Notes under the pieces: generated by a model | What the model was told of the DNA's origin: nothing | What the model saw: only the letters and a program-made list of their open reading frames with translations | Databases searched by the model: none | Assembly (NCBI RefSeq): GCF_001696685.1 | Contig: NZ_MBFG01000001.1 | Location: 124,049-188,048, forward strand | DNA: 64,000 nt | Origin: Nosocomiicoccus ampullae | Lineage (GTDB): Bacteria; Bacillota; Bacilli; Staphylococcales; Salinicoccaceae | Direction of reading: 5' to 3' | In this document: piece after piece, positions 16,518 to 25,631 of the stretch | Numbering within the stretch: the first letter of the stretch is position 1 | Layout: each line of letters starts with the position of its first letter | Translations under genes and position numbers: made by a program

Positions 16518-17480
16518 ATGTTAGTTAAATTATTAGAACCTCTAAACATACCGGACGAAATGGTGGAAAAACTCGCAGCACCGATTAAAGAAAAAGGTCA
16601 CGAATTTGTGTATTACAACGAGAAAACGACGGATAAAGATGAATTAATCGAGCGTAGTAAAGACGCTGACGTTATTATGATTGCGAACAATCCATATCCA
16701 AAAGAAGCAATCGAACAAAATGATAACTTAAAGTACATCAACGTCGCATTTACAGGTGTCGATCACGTAGAACTAGAAGACGCAAATACGACAGAAAAAG
16801 TTCTCTTAAGTAACGCTGCAGGTTATGCTAATACAGCTGTTGCTGAACTCGCAGTCGGTTTAACGTTAGACGTATTTAGAAAAATCACTGAAGGAGACAG
16901 TGATACGAGAAAAGCTGAAAACTTCCCTGGTGCATTCCAAGGTCGAGAAATTAAAGGAAAAACAGTTGGTTTTATCGGAACAGGTAAAATCGGTTTAGAA
17001 ACTGCTAAGCTATTTAAAGCGTTTGGCGCGAACTTAATCGCTTATAACGGATCTAGTGAAAAACCTGAAGCGCTAGAACTCGGTATGGAGTATATGGATT
17101 TAGATGACATGTTAAAACAGTCAGATATCATTACTTTACACGTACCAGCAACGAAAGATACTCATCATTTACTCGGTAAAGAAGAGTTTGAGAAAATGAA
17201 AGATAGTGCCATTTTAATTAACTGTGCACGTGGACCAGTCGTTGATAACGATGCTTTAGCAGATGCGTTAAATAACGATGTAATCGCTGGAGCAGGAATC
17301 GACGTATATGATATGGAACCTCCAATTCCAGGGGACTACAAATTATTAAATGCAAAAAACACAGTATTAACACCACACGTCGGATTCTTAACAGATGAAG
17401 CGATGGAGTTAAGAGCAAAAATCGCATTTGAAAATACGATTAAGTTTTTAGAAGGAAACCCTCAAAACTTAATGAACTAA
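16518..17480 (+). CDS. D-isomer-specific 2-hydroxyacid dehydrogenase
   Basis: A 320-residue NAD(P)-dependent dehydrogenase that interconverts a 2-oxo acid and its D-2-hydroxy acid. The dinucleotide motif is GFIGTGKIG (151-159), and the catalytic triad is Arg238 (NCARGP), Glu267 (YDMEPP) and His287 (TPHVGF). The residue ending the second beta strand of the nucleotide fold is Asn177 (LIAYNGSS), not Asp, so NAD versus NADP preference is open. Substrate cannot be read from sequence. It sits 24 bp before the amidohydrolase gene, suggesting one transcript; a link to ureide-derived oxo acids is inference. Confidence 0.9.
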   Translation: MLVKLLEPLNIPDEMVEKLAAPIKEKGHEFVYYNEKTTDKDELIERSKDADVIMIANNPYPKEAIEQNDNLKYINVAFTGVDHVELEDANTTEKVLLSNAAGYANTAVAELAVGLTLDVFRKITEGDSDTRKAENFPGAFQGREIKGKTVGFIGTGKIGLETAKLFKAFGANLIAYNGSSEKPEALELGMEYMDLDDMLKQSDIITLHVPATKDTHHLLGKEEFEKMKDSAILINCARGPVVDNDALADALNNDVIAGAGIDVYDMEPPIPGDYKLLNAKNTVLTPHVGFLTDEAMELRAKIAFENTIKFLEGNPQNLMN

Positions 17481-17504
17481 ATGATTGAATTAGGGGCATG
17501 ATAT

Positions 17505-18725
17505 ATGGATATTCGTTCAACGTTTATAAAGTTAGATGAAAAATTTTCTCGTTTTGGTGGTTTAGAACCACATGGGATTACACGATTATTATATACAGAT
17601 GAGTGGAAGGCTGCCGTTAATGCCCTCATTGAAGAGTTCGATAATAACGGATTAGAAGTCGTTCAAGATTCAATCGGTAACGTTTCAGGTAAACTCGTTG
17701 GAGTAAATAGCGATGAGACGATTTTAACGGGATCTCATATCGACACTGTCGTTGAAGGTGGTCATCTCGACGGGCAATACGGAATTCTCGCCGGACTTAC
17801 AGCGATTCTTTACTTAAAAGAAAAATATGGTCAACCTAAGAAAAATATTGAAGTACTTGCACTCGCTGAAGAAGAAGGTAGCCGGTTCCCAATTGCATTT
17901 TGGGGCAGTAAAAACTTCTTTAACATTCAAGATAACGAAATTGTAAAAGGACTTACAGACTCTGAAGGCGTTAATTTTGTCGATGCGATGAGGCAATCAG
18001 GTTTTGACTTTAGAACAGACGACTCAGTACGAAACGACATTAAAGCGTGGATAGAAATTCATATTGAGCAAGGTCAAGTGCTAGAAAAAGAACAAAAACA
18101 AATCGGTGTCGTTACAGGTATTGTTGGTTTTAAACGATATTACATAAACTTAAAAGGTGAAGCAAACCATGCTGGAACAACACCGATGGGTTATATAAAA
18201 GATGTAGTTGTTTCATTTAGCGAAATCGTACAAAGACTAAATCAGAAAGCTAAAGAGATTGGAGATCCACTTGTCATTACGTTTGGTAAAGTAAACCTCG
18301 TTCCAAATGTCACGAACGTTGTCCCAAGTGAAATTGAATTTAGTGTAGACACGCGTCATATAGACGAAAAGGAATTAAATCACTTTAGTAAAATTGTCGA
18401 AGATACGATTCAAGAAGTTGCTACAAAAAATGGATTAGAAGCGACGATTACACTTCATTTAGATGAACAACCGACATTGATGAATGAAGAAATTATAAAA
18501 ACAATCGAAGATTCTGCAAAAGAAGTAACATCAGGGAACTATAAGTTTATGGTTTCAGGCGCAGGTCATGACACACAAATATTTTCACAGTTTGTACCAT
18601 CAGGTATGTTGTTCGTACCATCTATCGGTGGATTATCTCATAACGTCGAAGAAGACACAGATATTGAAGATTTAGTTAAAGGGATTGAAGTTTTAGCAAA
18701 AGCGTTGTATAAATTAGCGTATTAA
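17505..18725 (+). CDS. M20-family allantoate amidohydrolase / N-carbamoyl-amino acid hydrolase
   Basis: A 406-residue binuclear metallohydrolase of the hydantoinase/carbamoylase group, which hydrolyses a ureido or carbamoyl nitrogen with release of NH3 and CO2. Likely metal ligands are His78 (GSHIDT), bridging Asp89 (GHLDGQYG), Glu124 with base Glu123 (AEEEGSRF), His186 (WIEIHIEQG) and the His of GAGHDTQ near residue 350. The NHAGTTPM dimerisation-domain motif is present. Allantoate, ureidoglycolate and N-carbamoyl-L-amino acids are all possible substrates. Neighbouring carbamate kinase and a CynX-type carrier fit nitrogen scavenging from such compounds. Confidence 0.88.
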   Translation: MDIRSTFIKLDEKFSRFGGLEPHGITRLLYTDEWKAAVNALIEEFDNNGLEVVQDSIGNVSGKLVGVNSDETILTGSHIDTVVEGGHLDGQYGILAGLTAILYLKEKYGQPKKNIEVLALAEEEGSRFPIAFWGSKNFFNIQDNEIVKGLTDSEGVNFVDAMRQSGFDFRTDDSVRNDIKAWIEIHIEQGQVLEKEQKQIGVVTGIVGFKRYYINLKGEANHAGTTPMGYIKDVVVSFSEIVQRLNQKAKEIGDPLVITFGKVNLVPNVTNVVPSEIEFSVDTRHIDEKELNHFSKIVEDTIQEVATKNGLEATITLHLDEQPTLMNEEIIKTIEDSAKEVTSGNYKFMVSGAGHDTQIFSQFVPSGMLFVPSIGGLSHNVEEDTDIEDLVKGIEVLAKALYKLAY

Positions 18726-18865
18726 AAAGATATGAAATCACTAAAATTACTTATTTATTCATAAAGAAAGTTTTGATAAAATAAAAATGCTGTATAAATT
18801 AAATCTTACGTCAAATGTGAGTGACCATATGGCATCAATTAAATATTTAATCAGGAGTGGTATGA

Positions 18866-19807
18866 ATGAGTCAAAAAGTAGTTTTAGCATTAGGTGGTAA
18901 CGCAATTTTACAACCAAAACAAGAGCCAACTTACGAGAACCAGTACGAAAACGTGTATAGCGCAGCGACGAGTATGGTTGACCTCATCAAAGCAGGACAC
19001 GAAATTATCGTTACTCATGGTAACGGACCTCAAGTTGGTCTTATTATTGCTCAAAATGAAGCGGCTAAAGCTGACATTAAACCGATGCCAGTATTTGTAA
19101 GTAGTGCGGAATCACAAGGCATGATTGGATTCATGCTTGAGCAAGCACTAAAAAACAAGCTGAAAGAAGCAAATATCGACAAAAACGTCGTATCATTACT
19201 CACGATGACTGAAGTTGACAAAGACGACGAAGCGTTTCAAAATCCGACTAAACCAATCGGCGTATTCTTCACTGAAGAAGAAGCAAAACGTATGGAAGAA
19301 GAACTCGGATACGACATGAAAGAAGACGCAGGACGTGGATATCGACGCGTCGTGCCATCTCCAGAACCAAAACTTATTCACGGTGTCGAAGAAATTAAAA
19401 CACTTTCTGAACAATCGATCGTTATTTCTTCAGGCGGTGGGGGTATTCCGGTTTGGCGTGACGAAGACGGTGTCATTCACGGAGTGGACGCTGTAATCGA
19501 TAAGGACCGTTCAGCACTTAAACTTGCACTACAAAGTGATGCAGATAAGTTAATGATTTTAACAGATGTACCGAACGCTCTTATTAACTACGGTACAGAA
19601 AACGAAACAAAATTAGAACGCGTCACTGTCGAAGAAATGGAACGATATATTGAAGAAGGTCACTTCGCTTCAGGTTCAATGCTTCCTAAAGTAGAGGCAG
19701 CAATTGGTTTTGCAAAATCAGGTGAAGGAAAAGAATCGATTATTTGTTCATTATCTGATGCGGTTAAAGCATTAGCAGGTGAAGCGGGTACTCATATTAC
19801 GTTATAA
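18866..19807 (+). CDS. arcC: Carbamate kinase
   Basis: Catalyses carbamoyl phosphate + ADP to ATP + carbamate, reversible. The 313-residue protein has the family motifs GGNAILQPK at the N-terminus, THGNGPQVG, SSAESQGMIGF, SSGGGGIPVW and the ADP-site LTDVPNA. No arcA or arcB gene is nearby, so it is not part of an arginine deiminase operon here. The carbamoyl-phosphate-producing partner must be encoded elsewhere, or the kinase works on the carbamate side for the adjacent amidohydrolase. The 140-bp gap upstream (18726-18865) is AT-rich and may hold its own promoter; AGGAGTGG precedes the ATG. Confidence 0.95.
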   Translation: MSQKVVLALGGNAILQPKQEPTYENQYENVYSAATSMVDLIKAGHEIIVTHGNGPQVGLIIAQNEAAKADIKPMPVFVSSAESQGMIGFMLEQALKNKLKEANIDKNVVSLLTMTEVDKDDEAFQNPTKPIGVFFTEEEAKRMEEELGYDMKEDAGRGYRRVVPSPEPKLIHGVEEIKTLSEQSIVISSGGGGIPVWRDEDGVIHGVDAVIDKDRSALKLALQSDADKLMILTDVPNALINYGTENETKLERVTVEEMERYIEEGHFASGSMLPKVEAAIGFAKSGEGKESIICSLSDAVKALAGEAGTHITL

Positions 19808-19814
19808 TATAATT

Positions 19815-19841
19815 ACACAGCCAATTATTGGCTGTGTTTTT
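19815..19841 (+). terminator. Rho-independent terminator of arcC
   Basis: ACACAGCCAA / TTGGCTGTGT perfect 10-bp stem, 3-nt loop, then TTTTTC. Confidence 0.88.
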
Positions 19842-19861
19842 CTAGTTTAAGGAGGATACTA

Positions 19862-21076
19862 TTGAGTGGAAAATTATATGATTTAAAAGAGCATTGGATG
19901 CTAATTATTTCATTGATGTTCGTTGCATCGATTTTACGTGCACCAATTACAGCTGTTGGTCCTGTAGTCGATCAAATTAAAGCCTCATTACATATTTCGA
20001 ATACAGTCGCAGGACTTCTCACGACGATACCACTCTTAATATTTGGTATTGCGTCACCATTTATACCGAGACTCGTACGAAAATATTCTATTAACTTGTT
20101 TATATTTTATTCTTTAATTTTTATATTATGTGGTCTCGTCATTCGAAACTTATCGAGTGTCGAGTGGTTTATATTAGGTACAATTATTATTGGACTCGGT
20201 ATAGCGGTTGGAAACGTGACGATTCCGAGTTATGTGAAGCTAAAATTCCCGCTTCATATTGGTCTTATCACTGGCTTATACGGTGCTGTAATGAACGGTA
20301 TGGCGGGTATTGGAGGTGGTTTATCTGTTCCACTATCAGAGGTGAGTCGATATGACTATAAATTATCGTTATCGATTTGGCTTATTTTAGCTCTATTAGC
20401 GATTGTTTTTTGGATTAAACAATTAAAAGCACCGACTTATCATCCTAAAGGAGTCGATGAGAATACACCTACACTCACTGTGAAGGACATAACAAAATCG
20501 AGAATAGCGTGGGGTCTCGCACTTAGCTTCGGTTTACAATCTATGATTTTTTATAGCGTCGTCGCATGGGTTCCGACAATTTTAGTTGCACAAGGATTGA
20601 CATTTAAAACTGCGGGATACTACTTTATGTTCGCACAGTTTATTCAAGTCCCGATTGCGTTTATTTTCCCTCAATTTGTTGAAAGTGTAAAAAACAAACG
20701 AATACCAGTCATTATTATATTTATATGTTTCATTACAGGTTTTAGTTTAATGTTCGTTCAACAAAATATCGTATTACTAATTGCGATGCTTCTTATTGGT
20801 AGTGGTGCAGGTTCGGCTTTTTCAACATGTATGGTTCTATTTTCTTTAAAGGCGAATACATATGACGGGAGCATGATGTTGTCCGGATTCTCTCAGTCAG
20901 TCGGTTACATTATCGCAGCGAGCGGGCCACTCTTAATGGGTATGATTCAAGATCACATTCAAAACGAAATCGTTAATATTTATATTTTCATTCTGTTAAG
21001 TATAATGGTATTTATAACGTTAATGATTGCCACTGAAGATAAAACAATCGAAGAAACGATTTTTACAAAGAGGTAG
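19862..21076 (+). CDS. MFS transporter, CynX/NimT family
   Basis: A 404-residue major facilitator protein with about twelve hydrophobic segments in two halves joined by a charged loop near residues 180-210 (KQLKAPTYHPKGVDENT). Family members include the cyanate carrier CynX and the nitroimidazole-resistance carrier NimT; many are of unknown substrate. Start is TTG with AAGGAGG 6 nt upstream. It follows the carbamate kinase terminator closely and precedes selO by 5 bp. Its place beside carbamate and ureide enzymes makes a small anionic nitrogen compound a reasonable guess, not more. Confidence 0.83.
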   Translation: MSGKLYDLKEHWMLIISLMFVASILRAPITAVGPVVDQIKASLHISNTVAGLLTTIPLLIFGIASPFIPRLVRKYSINLFIFYSLIFILCGLVIRNLSSVEWFILGTIIIGLGIAVGNVTIPSYVKLKFPLHIGLITGLYGAVMNGMAGIGGGLSVPLSEVSRYDYKLSLSIWLILALLAIVFWIKQLKAPTYHPKGVDENTPTLTVKDITKSRIAWGLALSFGLQSMIFYSVVAWVPTILVAQGLTFKTAGYYFMFAQFIQVPIAFIFPQFVESVKNKRIPVIIIFICFITGFSLMFVQQNIVLLIAMLLIGSGAGSAFSTCMVLFSLKANTYDGSMMLSGFSQSVGYIIAASGPLLMGMIQDHIQNEIVNIYIFILLSIMVFITLMIATEDKTIEETIFTKR

Positions 21077-21081
21077 ATTAT

Positions 21082-22416
21082 ATGTATAGCTACACATATT
21101 TAGATAACAGTGAAATATTTTATGAAACTCATACACCACTACATTATGATTTTAAAGAGAAACTATTTAACGTACCGTTAGGTCGTAAATTCGACTTTAA
21201 AAGTGCATCAGATTTATTTAATAATCAAGAGACACCATTTTCTCAAAGTTATTTTGGTCATCAGTTTGGTAACCCAGTTATTTTAGGAGACGGCAGACAA
21301 ATAATAATAGGCGAAACATTATTAGACAATTCACCTGTTGACATAGCTGTAAAGGGAAGTGGACCGACGAGGTATTCTCGTGGTGGAGACGGATTACTGC
21401 CGATCGACGCTGCCATTAAAGAATACATTTACTCAGAGTTTTTATATAATATTCATATACCGACGACGAGAAGTTTAGCGTTATTAGAAACGACTGAAGT
21501 TGCTGAAAGAGAAGTCGATAAGACAGCCGCGTTACTAATCCGAGTTGCGAATTCTCATTTACGTGTTGGTACGATTCAATTTGGCAAGGTAGCTGGAGAA
21601 CCGTATTTAAAAGAAATCGTCGATTACGCAATTAATAGACATTATCCGTATTTAAAAGATATTGACGATAACAAAAAATACAAAATGTTTTTTGAAATGG
21701 TCGTAAGAAAACAAGCCGAACTCGTTGCACATTGGCAAAGTGTTGGATTTGTGCATGGAGTTATGAATACAGATAACGTAACGATTGACGGTTCAACAAT
21801 TGACTTTGGACCGTGTGCATTTTTAGAAACGTATCATCAAGACGCAGTATTTAGCCAAATTGACGGGGGCGGTAGATATCGTTATCAAAACCAACCGAAA
21901 ATTATGCACTGGAACTTAAGCAAACTCGGTGAGGCGATGATTTCATTATTTAGTGACGATGAAAAAGAAGCGGTTGAAATTGCGCAATCCGTACTCGATC
22001 AATTCCCTAAATTTTATAACCGCAAATGGTTTACGTTAATGGGTGAAAAAATCGGTATAGAAGATATCGACTATAACGATGAAGACGACCAAAAAATGAT
22101 TATTGAATTTTTAAAAGAAATCGAAGAAAGACAACTCGATTATACAAATACGTTTAGACAACTCGCTTTAGGGACACTAGCATTTACACCAAATTATCGT
22201 GATCACGTCGTAGATTATGACTTAATGAAACGAAAAAATCCATCGTTTGTGCCGAGACATCATACGGTACAGCAAGCGATAGAAGATGCAATAAATGGGG
22301 ATTACAATAAAGTACATGAAATGCTAAAGGCAAGTACAAAACCATATAATGACAACGCTCCAGAGTACTTAAAAGAGTCGAGAGGAAACGACTTTTATAC
22401 GACGTGTGGAACGTGA
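21082..22416 (+). CDS. selO: Protein adenylyltransferase SelO (YdiU)
   Basis: SelO is a pseudokinase-fold enzyme that transfers AMP to Ser, Thr or Tyr of proteins. The 444-residue protein is slightly shorter than the roughly 480 of Escherichia coli YdiU. Key features are FGHQFGNPVILGDGRQ (about 58-72), KGSGPTRYSRGGDG with the ATP-binding Lys91, HGVMNTDN (225-232) and DFGP (241-244) for metal binding. A Cys near the C-terminus (TTCGT) matches the position where eukaryotic SelO carries its selenocysteine motif. The gene is 5 bp after the MFS gene and ends at a bidirectional terminator. Confidence 0.92.
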   Translation: MYSYTYLDNSEIFYETHTPLHYDFKEKLFNVPLGRKFDFKSASDLFNNQETPFSQSYFGHQFGNPVILGDGRQIIIGETLLDNSPVDIAVKGSGPTRYSRGGDGLLPIDAAIKEYIYSEFLYNIHIPTTRSLALLETTEVAEREVDKTAALLIRVANSHLRVGTIQFGKVAGEPYLKEIVDYAINRHYPYLKDIDDNKKYKMFFEMVVRKQAELVAHWQSVGFVHGVMNTDNVTIDGSTIDFGPCAFLETYHQDAVFSQIDGGGRYRYQNQPKIMHWNLSKLGEAMISLFSDDEKEAVEIAQSVLDQFPKFYNRKWFTLMGEKIGIEDIDYNDEDDQKMIIEFLKEIEERQLDYTNTFRQLALGTLAFTPNYRDHVVDYDLMKRKNPSFVPRHHTVQQAIEDAINGDYNKVHEMLKASTKPYNDNAPEYLKESRGNDFYTTCGT

Positions 22417-22436
22417 GAGGATATAGAACATAAACA

Positions 22437-22472
22437 AACACTCCTAAACTGGTCATCCAATTTAGGAGTGTT
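22437..22472. terminator. Bidirectional terminator between selO and the first YkvI-like gene
   Basis: 12-bp perfect stem AACACTCCTAAA / TTTAGGAGTGTT with a 12-nt loop, followed by ATTTTATT on the plus strand. Confidence 0.82.
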
Positions 22473-22478
22473 ATTTTA

Positions 22479-23564
22479 TTACTCACTATTTGTATTGTCG
22501 TAATATGGTGAGCGTTGAACTTTCTTTCTCACCCATAGTACAAAGTAGCCGATTGCGATAATTATACCTAAATATCCATATAATGGATAGAATATGTTAA
22601 TTAATGTAACAAAACCGATACGTGTTAAGAAGAATGATACGATCATTAGTACGACAAGTAAAATGACGTATTGTTTACTTCTAAAACTTGTGAATCGAAC
22701 GAGTACCGCATACATTAATGCAACGACTGTATTGTAGATAAGTACGATAATGACGATCGAGTATATAGATCCAAAAATTGGATGTACTGCGTTTGCGACA
22801 ACTAATGATGGTACGTCTTTAGTTACTGCACTATCCATGTTCAGTAATAAACTTCCGTTTACTAGTAGAAGTAAAATTAAAACAAAGAATCCACCGAGTA
22901 ACGAACCTCTTTTTACTACTTCATATAATCTCGTGTCAGAACCCATAATCGTAATAAAACTAAATCCAACTCCGAACATTAATCCGGCATATACGATCGC
23001 ATCAATCCACCAGTTGTTCCAAGGTGGTACTGTAGAGTCCGCATAAGTTGCACCTTCAGAAAGTGTCATATCTGCTGTTGAAAATGCGTAAATCGACATA
23101 ATTGTTACCATAATTAAAAGAATTGGCGTCGCAATACCAAGTAAGTTAATAATTTTATCGAAATCTAACATTAACGTAATTGAGACGAGTACAATTAATA
23201 CAATCGTACCGACCCATGTTGGCATTCCAAAACTTTCATTTAAGTTACTACCGCCACCAGCTAGCATTATAAAGCTCGTGACGAACATAAAGAATATAAG
23301 TAAATAGTCAAGTATACGTCCGAACACGTTACCGAATAATTTATTGAGCGGTAATTCGTGTGATTCTACGTCATATAAGTATCCGACTTTCGCAATTTGT
23401 CTAAAAATAAACGTCATAATTAAAACAGAAAAAATAATAGATATGAAACTCGCCATTCCATTATTTGTAAAAAATTGCATAATTTCTTGGCCAGTTGCAA
23501 ATCCGGCACCGATTACGATACCACAATATGCAAAGGCAAACTTTAAAAGTTCCTTTATATTCAA
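22479..23564 (-). CDS. YkvI-family membrane protein, copy 1
   Basis: A 361-residue integral membrane protein with ten or more hydrophobic helices. It starts MNIKELLKFAFAYCGIVIGA and has the family's GAGFATGQEIMQFF motif around residues 20-33, resembling the unwound-helix substrate sites of APC-superfamily transporters. YkvI proteins are annotated only as putative membrane or transport proteins. A near-identical paralogue lies immediately upstream on the same strand; the first 34 residues and the C-terminal RSPYYDNTNSE tail are shared. Each copy has its own promoter of the same layout, so they are separate transcripts rather than an operon. Confidence 0.8.
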   Translation of the reverse strand: MNIKELLKFAFAYCGIVIGAGFATGQEIMQFFTNNGMASFISIIFSVLIMTFIFRQIAKVGYLYDVESHELPLNKLFGNVFGRILDYLLIFFMFVTSFIMLAGGGSNLNESFGMPTWVGTIVLIVLVSITLMLDFDKIINLLGIATPILLIMVTIMSIYAFSTADMTLSEGATYADSTVPPWNNWWIDAIVYAGLMFGVGFSFITIMGSDTRLYEVVKRGSLLGGFFVLILLLLVNGSLLLNMDSAVTKDVPSLVVANAVHPIFGSIYSIVIIVLIYNTVVALMYAVLVRFTSFRSKQYVILLVVLMIVSFFLTRIGFVTLINIFYPLYGYLGIIIAIGYFVLWVRKKVQRSPYYDNTNSE

Positions 23565-23587
23565 AAAACCATCTCCTATACATGATT

Positions 23588-23615
23588 ATTATATAATACG
23601 GTTGAATTATGTAAA
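23588..23615 (-). promoter_or_regulatory. Promoter of YkvI-like copy 1
   Basis: Minus strand TTTACA (23615-23610) and TATAAT (23593-23588) with 16-bp spacing, just upstream of a GGAGAT ribosome site and the ATG. Confidence 0.65.
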
Positions 23616-23660
23616 GATTATATTAACTGTTATTGTTTTGTTGAGGGCGTTTAATTACAC

Positions 23661-23690
23661 GAAAAAACCTATCCAAATAATTGGATAGGT
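23661..23690 (-). terminator. Terminator of YkvI-like copy 2
   Basis: ACCTATCCAA / TTGGATAGGT 10-bp stem with a 4-nt loop; reading the minus strand it is followed by a TTTTTT tract. Confidence 0.88.
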
Positions 23691-23698
23691 AATGATAA

Positions 23699-24787
23699 TT
23701 ATTCTTCACTATTTGTATTGTCGTAATACGGAGAACGTTGTATTTTCTTTCTAATCCATAATATGAAGAACCCAAATCCGATAATAATCCCGAGGTAACC
23801 ATATAATGGATAGAATATATTAATGAGTTCAACGAATCCGATGCGAGTAAATAAGAACGCAACGACCATTAAAACACTAAGTAGTACGACATATTTTTTA
23901 CTTTTAGCTTCAGTGAATCTAACGAGTACTGCATACATAAGTGCCACTACCGTATTGTAAATAAGTACGATAATCACGATAGAGTAGATAGATCCAAATA
24001 GTGGATGCACTGCGTTTGCTACGACGAGTGCTGGAATATCTCTCGTGACTGCAATATCCATATTTAATAGTAATCCACCATTTAATAGAAGCATTAAAAT
24101 TAGAACGAATAGTCCACCGAGTAATGAACCTCTTTTAACAACTTCGTAAAGTCTCGTATCTGATCCCATAATCGTAATAAAACTATATCCAACGCCGTAC
24201 ATCAGTCCAGCGTATACTGTTGCATCAATCCACCAAACATTCCAAGGTGGTACTGTAGAATCCGCATATTTCGCACCTTCTATTAATGAAAGGTCTGCAT
24301 TGATAAATGCGAAAATTGTCATAAAGATAACCATGATTAAAAGAATTGGTGTTGCGATACCGAGTAAGTGTATGATTTTATCAAAATCTAACATCAGTGT
24401 AATAGACACTAATATAATCATAACGATCGATCCAACCCATACTGGCATACCGAAACTTTCGTTTAAGTTACTACCACCACCAGCAATCATGACAAAACAT
24501 GTTACATACATAAAGAATATAAGTGCGTAATCTAAAAATGTTCCAAAATATTTACCGAATAATTTTATGAGTGGTAACTCATGTGACTCAACGTCATATA
24601 AATAACCAACTTTTGCTGATTGTCTAAATGTAAAAGTAACCATTAAAACTGCAAGTACTATTCCTGCGAAACTCATTATTCCATCATTAGTAAAGAACTG
24701 CATGATTTCTTGACCAGTCGCAAATCCAGCACCGATGACGATACCACAATATGCGAACGCAAACTTTAAGAGTTCTTTAATATTCAA
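23699..24787 (-). CDS. YkvI-family membrane protein, copy 2
   Basis: A 362-residue paralogue of the downstream gene, with the same multi-helix layout, the GAGFATGQEIMQFF motif and the C-terminal RKKIQRSPYYDNTNSEE tail. By eye roughly three quarters of residues agree, with differences concentrated in membrane helices 2 and 3 and the loop near residue 165. This indicates tandem duplication followed by divergence, possibly to different substrates or conditions. Its promoter (minus strand, 24848-24821) has the same TTTACA-16-TATAAT form, but a long inverted repeat sits just upstream that the other copy lacks. Confidence 0.8.
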   Translation of the reverse strand: MNIKELLKFAFAYCGIVIGAGFATGQEIMQFFTNDGIMSFAGIVLAVLMVTFTFRQSAKVGYLYDVESHELPLIKLFGKYFGTFLDYALIFFMYVTCFVMIAGGGSNLNESFGMPVWVGSIVMIILVSITLMLDFDKIIHLLGIATPILLIMVIFMTIFAFINADLSLIEGAKYADSTVPPWNVWWIDATVYAGLMYGVGYSFITIMGSDTRLYEVVKRGSLLGGLFVLILMLLLNGGLLLNMDIAVTRDIPALVVANAVHPLFGSIYSIVIIVLIYNTVVALMYAVLVRFTEAKSKKYVVLLSVLMVVAFLFTRIGFVELINIFYPLYGYLGIIIGFGFFILWIRKKIQRSPYYDNTNSEE

Positions 24788-24820
24788 TGTATCATCTCCC
24801 TTTTATACATACATTTTTCG

Positions 24821-24848
24821 ATTATACAGAACGTAGATTATATGTAAA
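24821..24848 (-). promoter_or_regulatory. Promoter of YkvI-like copy 2
   Basis: Minus strand TTTACA (24848-24843) and TATAAT (24826-24821), 16-bp spacing, 33 nt before the ATG with a GGGAGATGA site. Confidence 0.65.
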
Positions 24849-24853
24849 GTAGG

Positions 24854-24904
24854 ATATTACACTATACGTTAAATAAAACAACCATAATTTACATAGTGTA
24901 ATAT
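24854..24904. repeat. 12-bp inverted repeat upstream of YkvI-like copy 2
   Basis: ATATTACACTAT (24854-24865) and ATAGTGTAATAT (24893-24904) are perfect inverted arms separated by 27 bp. The repeat ends 6 bp upstream of the -35 of YkvI copy 2, so it may be an operator; with no T-run a terminator is unlikely. Confidence 0.6.
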
Positions 24905-24943
24905 TTCTCTGAAATTAGAAAAATGATAGCGCATTAATGTCAA

Positions 24944-24979
24944 ATAAAAAAGATAAACATTGAAAATAATGTTTATCTT
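24944..24979 (-). terminator. Terminator of lexA
   Basis: 12-bp perfect stem AAGATAAACATT / AATGTTTATCTT with a 6-nt loop, followed on the minus strand by a T-rich tract. Confidence 0.85.
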
Positions 24980-24987
24980 AATAGAAA

Positions 24988-25602
24988 TTATAACTCTCTA
25001 TATAGACCAATTACTTTACCAAGTACTGTGACTGAATCTAAAATAATTGGATCCATCGTACTATTTTCTGGTTGGAGTCTATAGTAGCCTTTTTCTTTAT
25101 AGAAACGTTTTACTGTCGCTTCGTTTTCATCGTTCATCGCAACGATAATTTCCCCGTTATGTGCGATGTTTTGCTTTCTAACGATGACTTTATCTCCGTC
25201 GTGAATTCCTGCTTCGATCATACTATCTCCGACTACTGTAAGTAGGAATACCTCACTATTATGTCCAGCAGTTAAATGTTCTGGAAGTGGGAAGTATTCT
25301 TCGACGTTTTCAACAGCAGTGATCGGTAACCCAGCAGTAACTTTACCGAGTACTGGTGCATGAATGACAGCTACTTTTTCTTCAAACTCATTACCAACAA
25401 TTTCAATTGCACGAGGTTTTGTTGGATTTCGTTTAATGTAGCCTTTTTCTTCTAATTTACTTAAATGCCCATGGACAGTAGAGCTCGATTGTAAACCAAT
25501 CGCATTCCCAATTTCACGGACACTCGGTGGGTACCCTTGTTCGTTTACACATTGCTTAATATATTGAAGTACTTCTTTTTGACGAGCGGTTAATTGTTCC
25601 AT
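24988..25602 (-). CDS. lexA: SOS repressor LexA
   Basis: Represses SOS genes by binding CGAAC-N4-GTTCG boxes and self-cleaves when RecA is activated by single-stranded DNA. The 204-residue protein has an N-terminal winged helix ([24 protein letters not shown], about 27-50, given here as its landmarks), the cleavage bond Ala90-Gly91 (GKVTAGLP), nucleophile Ser127 (VVGDSM) and general base Lys165 (ATVKRF). Divergent from sosA, with three LexA boxes between them, so autoregulation is clear. Confidence 0.97.
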   Translation of the reverse strand: MEQLTARQKEVLQYIKQCVNEQGYPPSVREIGNAIGLQSSSTVHGHLSKLEEKGYIKRNPTKPRAIEIVGNEFEEKVAVIHAPVLGKVTAGLPITAVENVEEYFPLPEHLTAGHNSEVFLLTVVGDSMIEAGIHDGDKVIVRKQNIAHNGEIIVAMNDENEATVKRFYKEKGYYRLQPENSTMDPIILDSVTVLGKVIGLYREL

Positions 25603-25631
25603 AATATTTCCTCCGATATTGAGTTAACTTA

